Positions 59,427 through 64,000 of a stretch of 64,000 nucleotides of DNA are shown piece after piece. Below the pieces are notes generated by a model. That model was not told the DNA's origin and did not search any database. It saw only the letters and a list, made by a program, of their open reading frames with translations. Made by a program: the position numbers and the translations under genes. Source of the DNA: Aliidiomarina iranensis. Its GTDB lineage: Bacteria; Pseudomonadota; Gammaproteobacteria; Enterobacterales; Alteromonadaceae. The DNA lies in contig NZ_PIPJ01000001.1 in NCBI RefSeq assembly GCF_003987135.1, forward strand, positions 636,191 through 700,190. Direction: 5' to 3'. Every line of letters begins with the position of its first letter. The stretch's first letter is position 1.

Positions 59427-61133
59427 ATGGATATTAAAACACTCACATTTATCGTGGTTGGTGCAACTTTTGCCTTGTATATCGGTATTGCGATTTGGGC
59501 ACGTGCAGGTTCTACCAACGATTTCTACGTAGCAGGCGGCGGTGTTCCCCCGGTTGCCAATGGGATGGCAACCGCAGCCGATTGGATGTCTGCGGCCTCC
59601 TTCATTTCAATGGCAGGTTTAATCTCGATTCTTGGTTATGATGGTAGTGTTTACCTCATGGGCTGGACCGGCGGTTATGTTCTGCTAGCACTTTGTTTAG
59701 CACCTTATTTGCGTAAGTTTGGTAAGTTTACCGTGCCAGATTTCATTGGTGATCGCTATTACTCACAAACGGCACGAACGGTAGCGGTGATTTGTGCGAT
59801 CTTGGTGTCGTTTACCTACATCGCTGGGCAAATGCGTGGTGTTGGCGTGGTATTCAGCCGCTTCTTAGAAGTGGATATTACTACTGGCGTACTTATCGGT
59901 ATGGCGATGGTGTATTTCTATACGCTGCTAGGCGGCATGAAAGGCATCACGTACACCCAGGTTGCTCAGTATTGTATTTTGGCTTTTGCCTATACAGTGC
60001 CAGCGGTGTTTATCACGCTGCAAATGACCGGGCATTTCTTGCCACAAACGGGCTTTGGTGCAACCTTAGCCGATGGTTCTGGCATGTATTTACTAGAACG
60101 CCTTGATGGCCTTTCTACCCAACTTGGCTTTGCCGAGTATACCGAGGGTACGAAATCCGGCATTGATGTGTTCGCCATTACTATGGCGTTAATGGTGGGT
60201 ACGGCAGGTTTACCACACGTAATTATTCGTTTCTTCACCGTACCAAAAGTAAGCGATGCGCGCCGCTCTGGTGGTTGGGCGTTAGTATTTATCGCTGTGG
60301 TTTATACAACTGCACCGGCGATAGCTTCGATCACTAAGGTGAACATTTTGAACACCTTGAACGGGCCGGATCAGCAAGGGGTGTTGTATGAAAACGCGCC
60401 AAGCTGGGTAGATACTTGGGAGAAGACTGGGCTTATTCAGTGGGAAGATAATAACGAAGATGGCCGTATGTTCTTCTCGAACGATGAGCGCAATGAAATG
60501 AGCGTTGATGCGGATATTATCGTATTAGCCAGCCCAGAAATTGCCAGCTTACCGAATTGGGTTGTGGCTTTGGTAGCAGCAGGTGGCGTAGCCGCGGCAT
60601 TATCAACCTCAGCGGGTTTGTTATTGGTTATTTCTAGCTCTGTATCCCACGATCTGTTCAAGCGAACCTTGATGCCTAATATTACCGATAGGCAAGAACT
60701 GTTATACGCGCGTATTGCTGCCGGTGTGGCGGTGCTCATTGGGGCTTACTTTGGGATTAATCCACCGGGCTTCGTGGCACAGGTGGTCGCCTTCGCGTTC
60801 GGTTTGGCTGCGGCCTCGTTCTTCCCAGCCATCATTATGGGTATCTTCCATAAACGCATGAATAGTGCAGGCGCCATTGCCGGTATGGTTGTAGGTATTG
60901 TGTTCACCTTGAGCTACATTATTTACTTCCGCTTCGTGAACCCAGCGGCAGATACGCCAGAAAACTGGTTGTTCGGTATTTCACCAGAAGGGATTGGCAC
61001 CGTGGGCATGATTCTGAACTTTGTTGTAGCTTTAGTGGTGTTGAAGTTCACTAAAGATGCGCCAGAGGAAATTCAAGAAATGGTAGAATCCATCCGGTAT
61101 CCGAAAGGTGCTGGCGCGGCTACCAGCCATTAA
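59427..61133 (+). CDS. actP: Cation/acetate symporter, ActP-like (VC_2705 subfamily)
   Basis: A 568-residue sodium:solute symporter with about 13 membrane helices. The N-terminus DFYVAGGGVPPVANGMATAADWMSAASFISMAG, the GTAGLPHVIIRFFTVP motif and AALSTSAGLLLVISSSVSHDLF are family marks. It has the long extracellular insertion (about 310-365, with ENAPSWVDTWEK) of the subfamily that pairs with DUF4212. Acetate uptake is inferred from the neighbours acs and crbSR; other short carboxylates are possible. A strong terminator follows. Confidence 0.9.
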   Translation: MDIKTLTFIVVGATFALYIGIAIWARAGSTNDFYVAGGGVPPVANGMATAADWMSAASFISMAGLISILGYDGSVYLMGWTGGYVLLALCLAPYLRKFGKFTVPDFIGDRYYSQTARTVAVICAILVSFTYIAGQMRGVGVVFSRFLEVDITTGVLIGMAMVYFYTLLGGMKGITYTQVAQYCILAFAYTVPAVFITLQMTGHFLPQTGFGATLADGSGMYLLERLDGLSTQLGFAEYTEGTKSGIDVFAITMALMVGTAGLPHVIIRFFTVPKVSDARRSGGWALVFIAVVYTTAPAIASITKVNILNTLNGPDQQGVLYENAPSWVDTWEKTGLIQWEDNNEDGRMFFSNDERNEMSVDADIIVLASPEIASLPNWVVALVAAGGVAAALSTSAGLLLVISSSVSHDLFKRTLMPNITDRQELLYARIAAGVAVLIGAYFGINPPGFVAQVVAFAFGLAAASFFPAIIMGIFHKRMNSAGAIAGMVVGIVFTLSYIIYFRFVNPAADTPENWLFGISPEGIGTVGMILNFVVALVVLKFTKDAPEEIQEMVESIRYPKGAGAATSH

Positions 61134-61170
61134 TCTTGAAGTGGTAAATACAACCATGTGAAAACTCAAC

Positions 61171-61199
61171 AAGCCCCGGCATTGCCCGGGGCTTTTTTT
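61171..61199 (+). terminator. Terminator of the DUF4212-actP operon
   Basis: AAGCCCCGG, loop CATTG, CCCGGGGCTT, then a T-run: a strong GC-rich stem 38 bp after the actP stop. Confidence 0.93.
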
Positions 61200-61220
61200 C
61201 ACGTAAACTGCAAAAAGGAA

Positions 61221-61315
61221 CCATAGAAAATGGTGTCAGGCACCGTTTTCTATGGCACTTAAATACTGGGTACGGGAAAATGGTGTCAGGCACCATGTTC
61301 TGTGGCACTTAAATA
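61221..61315 (+). repeat. Tandem REP-like hairpins (GGTGTCAGGCACC) before the CBS/DUF294 gene
   Basis: Two copies of a 45-bp unit, 50 bp apart, each centred on GGTGTCAGGCACC and ending TGGCACTTAAATA. Copy 1 (61221-61255) is a near-perfect palindrome: CCATAGAAAA pairs with TTTTCTATGG. Copy 2 (61271-61315) has diverged arms. Sequences of this kind recur in Shewanella and related genomes and resemble REPs mobilised by RAYT transposases. No transposase gene is in the window. Confidence 0.8.
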
Positions 61316-61326
61316 AGGGATGCGAG

Positions 61327-63168
61327 ATGGCGAGTGTAAGTGCGGATACGCGCGAATTTTTGGCGAATACGCCACCGTTTGATAGTTTGCCCCCCGAGCA
61401 TTTACAGTATGCGGCCGAGCAAATGCAGGCCATGTATGTGTGCCAAGATAACCGGCACGACATCATGCAACCGGATACCCACCAACTGTATTTGGTACGT
61501 TCCGGCGCCTATGATTTGGTGGATAAAGAGAACCAACATCTGGATCGCTTAGAGCCCGGCGATTTATTCGGTTTTCCTTCACTCTTAACCGGCCGCCCGA
61601 TCACCAACAAATTGCAAGTAATAGCCGATGGCATTATTTGGATTTGGCCGGAAACCGCGTTTAATGAACTGCGGCGGCAAAGCCAAGCGTTCGAGCGATA
61701 TTTCGTAAACGCGCACGGCCAACGCTTATTGTCGGAGCAGGGAAAGAGCCAAGGGGCCGATTGGAGCGAAAAAACCATCGGCTCGGTTATCGAACGGAAA
61801 CCGATTCAAATTACCAGTACCGCCAGCATTCGAAGTGCAGCACAGCTAATGGCCGCAGAACGTGTTTCTTGCTTATTGGTGGTTGATGAGCAGCAACTTC
61901 GCGGTATTTTAACCGATCGAGATTTACGTAATCGTGTTGTGGCGGTAGGTGTGAATTTCGATGTTGCCGTTGCCGCGGTTATGACACCAATGCCCGCTAT
62001 AGTGCATGCCCGTGATAGCCTTTTTGATGCCCTTACCATCATGGGCCAAGCGAATATTCATCACTTACCCGTACTGGATGATAACGAGGTGCCAATCGGC
62101 GTTCTTACAAATACTGATTTAATGCAGCAGCAGCGCAGTGAACCCGTGCTCCTCATTAATGCGTTATTTAAAGCTAACAGCCGCACAGCACTGATCGAAG
62201 AAGCAAATAAAATTCCAGATTACCTGCGTAGCTTCGCGAGCCGCGTAAAAGATATTGGTATTGTTGGCCGGCTACTCACCTCGCTTACCGATGGTATTAC
62301 CCGCAAACTTATTCGTTTGTACGAACAAGAGCACGGCAGCGCGCCATGCACTTATGTTTGGCTCGCTTTTGGCTCGCAAGCACGTGGTGATCAAACCTTA
62401 GGTTCGGATCAAGACAACGCATTGCTGTTGCCCGATGAAATCACTGATGGCCAGCGGCAGTGGTTCGCTGATATGTCGGTGTATGTTTGTGAAGGTTTAG
62501 CGGAATGTGGCATTCGCCTTTGCCCCGGCAACATCATGGCAATGAACCCGGATTTACAGAAGAATCGCCTAGAATGGCGGGAAAAATTCTTGCAATGGAT
62601 TCGTTCACCTACCCCAAAAGCGATTATGCATTGCATGATATTTTTCGATAGCCGGCCGGTTGCCGGCAGCCACCAACTTTATCGGCAACATCGAGAAGAT
62701 GTAGCAAAGTTAGCGAAACAAGATATGTTTCTCGCCGCCATAGCTCGGCACATAGGTGAGCTCAACGTGCCATTGGGTTTGTTCAATCGCTTTCGCACCA
62801 AAACCGAAGGTGATTTCGAATACATTGATATCAAAAAACAAGCGGTTGCTATTCTTAATGATATTGTCCGTTTATATAGTTTGGCGAACGGCCTCACTGT
62901 GCCATCAACCCCAGCACGGTTAGAGCAACTAAAGGGCACGAGTTCGCTAAGCAACAGGGATAACCAGAATCTTCTAGAAGCGTGGCAATTTTTAACTGGC
63001 TTGCGTTTAAGTGCGCAAATGTATCGAACAGAAGATTCTAAAATACCTTCCAATTCGGTAGACCCAGAGGCTTTAAGTACCATGCAGCGGCGGCAACTAA
63101 AAGCTGCCTTCAAAGTCATTAAAGATGCCCAGCAAGGGGTTTCATTTAAATTCGGGCGAAACATGTAA
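61327..63168 (+). CDS. CBS-domain/DUF294 nucleotidyltransferase-like protein
   Basis: A 613-residue signalling-type protein. In order: a cyclic-nucleotide-binding-like domain (about 15-125), two CBS domains (about 155-275, LLVVDEQQLRGILTDRDLR; HHLPVLDDNEVPIGVLTNTDL), a DUF294 nucleotidyltransferase domain with FGSQARGDQTLGSDQDNAL (about 348) and a DUF294 C-terminal domain. ATG 61327 with GGGA upstream is chosen; the frame extends into the repeats. The metal-binding pattern GS-x-R-x(n)-D-x-D is kept. Genes of this type follow actP in many genomes, and a link to acetate or adenylate sensing is inference. Confidence 0.9.
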   Translation: MASVSADTREFLANTPPFDSLPPEHLQYAAEQMQAMYVCQDNRHDIMQPDTHQLYLVRSGAYDLVDKENQHLDRLEPGDLFGFPSLLTGRPITNKLQVIADGIIWIWPETAFNELRRQSQAFERYFVNAHGQRLLSEQGKSQGADWSEKTIGSVIERKPIQITSTASIRSAAQLMAAERVSCLLVVDEQQLRGILTDRDLRNRVVAVGVNFDVAVAAVMTPMPAIVHARDSLFDALTIMGQANIHHLPVLDDNEVPIGVLTNTDLMQQQRSEPVLLINALFKANSRTALIEEANKIPDYLRSFASRVKDIGIVGRLLTSLTDGITRKLIRLYEQEHGSAPCTYVWLAFGSQARGDQTLGSDQDNALLLPDEITDGQRQWFADMSVYVCEGLAECGIRLCPGNIMAMNPDLQKNRLEWREKFLQWIRSPTPKAIMHCMIFFDSRPVAGSHQLYRQHREDVAKLAKQDMFLAAIARHIGELNVPLGLFNRFRTKTEGDFEYIDIKKQAVAILNDIVRLYSLANGLTVPSTPARLEQLKGTSSLSNRDNQNLLEAWQFLTGLRLSAQMYRTEDSKIPSNSVDPEALSTMQRRQLKAAFKVIKDAQQGVSFKFGRNM

Positions 63169-63788
63169 TGTTCGAAAAAATGGCCAATTGGCAGCATTTA
63201 CGAATGCCATGGCGTTCAGCGAAATGGTTAGCCATCGATATCGAAACTAACGGGCTAGATGCCAAAGGCGATGCCATGTTGGCGTTAGCGTGGGTGGCGA
63301 TTCAGCCTCCGCGCATTATGTTGAATGAAGCTGAGTATCGGGTGGTTAACACGAATTTGGAGTTAACCCAAAGCGCAGTTGTTCATCAGTTATCGCTAAG
63401 CGATATCGCAGCTGGTTTGCCGTTAGAAGAGGTTCTACAAGATTTTATTGAGGCCGCAGAGGGGGCGATTATTGTTGCTCATAACGCCCAATTCGATGCG
63501 GCGGTTTTGCAGCAAGCGTTAAAACAAACAAACATGAGCTGGCATCCTGATGGCGTTTATTGTACCTTGCGGGCCGAACGCCGCCGATTGGAGCGGCAAT
63601 CAAAAACATTGAAACCGGATTCGCTCACTTTAGCAGCCTGCCGCGAGCGTTACGGCTTCGATGCCTTCAGTGGCCACCACGCCCTAAACGATGCTATCGC
63701 CTGCGCCGAACTCTTCCTAGCCCAAGCCTTCCGCTACAGCTCCGGCCACACTCCGAATGCGCGCTCGCTACTAAAAGAGGGGCGTTGA
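63168..63788 (+). CDS. DnaQ-like DEDDh 3'-5' exonuclease
   Basis: A 206-residue exonuclease of the DnaQ superfamily. Exo I is WLAIDIETNGLD (Asp and Glu), Exo II is IIVAHNAQFDAAVL, and Exo III is HHALNDAIACAELF (His and Asp). Its start overlaps the stop of the CBS/DUF294 gene (TAATG), so the two are coupled; this pair is common beside actP. Whether it acts on DNA, RNA or nucleotides cannot be told. Confidence 0.92.
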   Translation: MFEKMANWQHLRMPWRSAKWLAIDIETNGLDAKGDAMLALAWVAIQPPRIMLNEAEYRVVNTNLELTQSAVVHQLSLSDIAAGLPLEEVLQDFIEAAEGAIIVAHNAQFDAAVLQQALKQTNMSWHPDGVYCTLRAERRRLERQSKTLKPDSLTLAACRERYGFDAFSGHHALNDAIACAELFLAQAFRYSSGHTPNARSLLKEGR

Positions 63789-63821
63789 GGGAGCTATAAA
63801 ACTAAGCCGTTAAATACGGAG

Positions 63822-63880
63822 CGTGGCTCAGCTTCCGCAGGTGGTTCCTAGCTCATTCCGAACCGCTCGAGCACATATAT
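63822..63880 (+). repeat. Truncated palindromic element G at the window end
   Basis: The left half of a type-1 element: GTGGCTCAGC, TTCCGC, then an arm ending ATTCCGAA and the core start CCGCTCGAGCACAT (63863-63876). The match then stops, and neither apical hairpin nor right arm follows. The remaining bases to 64000 hold no gene I can recognise. Confidence 0.75.
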
Positions 63881-64000
63881 GGACACCTCACATTACGCAA
63901 GTTGTTTAGTGACATAGTTTTACTTTGTTTTTAACCAGCTTTGCGCGATGTGAACAGGATAAAACTGCACTCGTATATACGGCCTGTTATGAGCTTCAAG

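Overview
The window is chromosomal DNA of a marine-type gammaproteobacterium. The order ndk-rlmN-rodZ-ispG-hisS-yfgM-bamB-der, an acs/CrbS/CrbR acetate cluster, a complete gspC-N operon, guaBA and the protein similarities fit Alteromonadales, most likely Idiomarinaceae. That placement is inferred from gene content; no rRNA or other marker was available. Almost all the DNA is housekeeping. No tRNA, rRNA, prophage or CRISPR array was seen.

Layout. 1-5.1 kb: 3' end of ung, a DUF3545 gene, suhB, trmJ, iscR-iscS (no iscU/hscA/fdx behind them) and msrA. 5.4-14.5 kb: the ndk-to-der block (nucleotide balance, rRNA/tRNA methylation, cell shape, isoprenoids, histidyl-tRNA, outer-membrane assembly, ribosome GTPase). 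14.7-16.0 kb: hslO and hslR chaperone genes. 16.2-27.5 kb: type II secretion operon gspCDEFGHIJKLMN, translationally coupled for most of its length. 27.6-34.3 kb: mscS, xseA, guaB, guaA. 34.4-39.2 kb: a large secreted ExeM-type nuclease with a small lipoprotein. 39.4-49.7 kb: NhaC-type antiporter, tadA, mltF, purL, alkaline phosphatase, smrA. 49.9-63.8 kb: an acetate module made of a DcaP-like porin, acs, crbR, selO, crbS (transporter-sensor kinase), DUF4212-actP symporter, CBS/DUF294 protein and DEDDh exonuclease.

The least ordinary content is intergenic. Seven copies, plus one fragment, of a dispersed long palindromic element (about 130-240 bp; called A-G here) lie downstream of genes: mscS/xseA, guaB/guaA, purL/phoA and the window end. 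Six carry a conserved asymmetric core with a terminal hairpin; one (E) carries a related core. The arms differ in sequence between copies but stay self-complementary, and an asymmetric internal loop (TTCCGC opposite GCTCGC) is kept. In two copies the element sits inside the hairpin loop of a second repeat type, giving nested palindromes. This pattern of compensatory change suggests selection on a folded RNA or single-stranded DNA, and it is the best candidate here for an undescribed system.

Other points: a frameshifted higA antitoxin remnant between two palindromic elements; an IscR type-1 operator before a reduced isc locus whose IscS lacks its C-terminal tail; a shared palindromic box before acs and the DUF4212-actP operon that may be the CrbR site; selO coupled to crbS by a one-base overlap; short tandem repeats at the ends of suhB and iscS; and tandem REP-like hairpins before the CBS/DUF294 gene.
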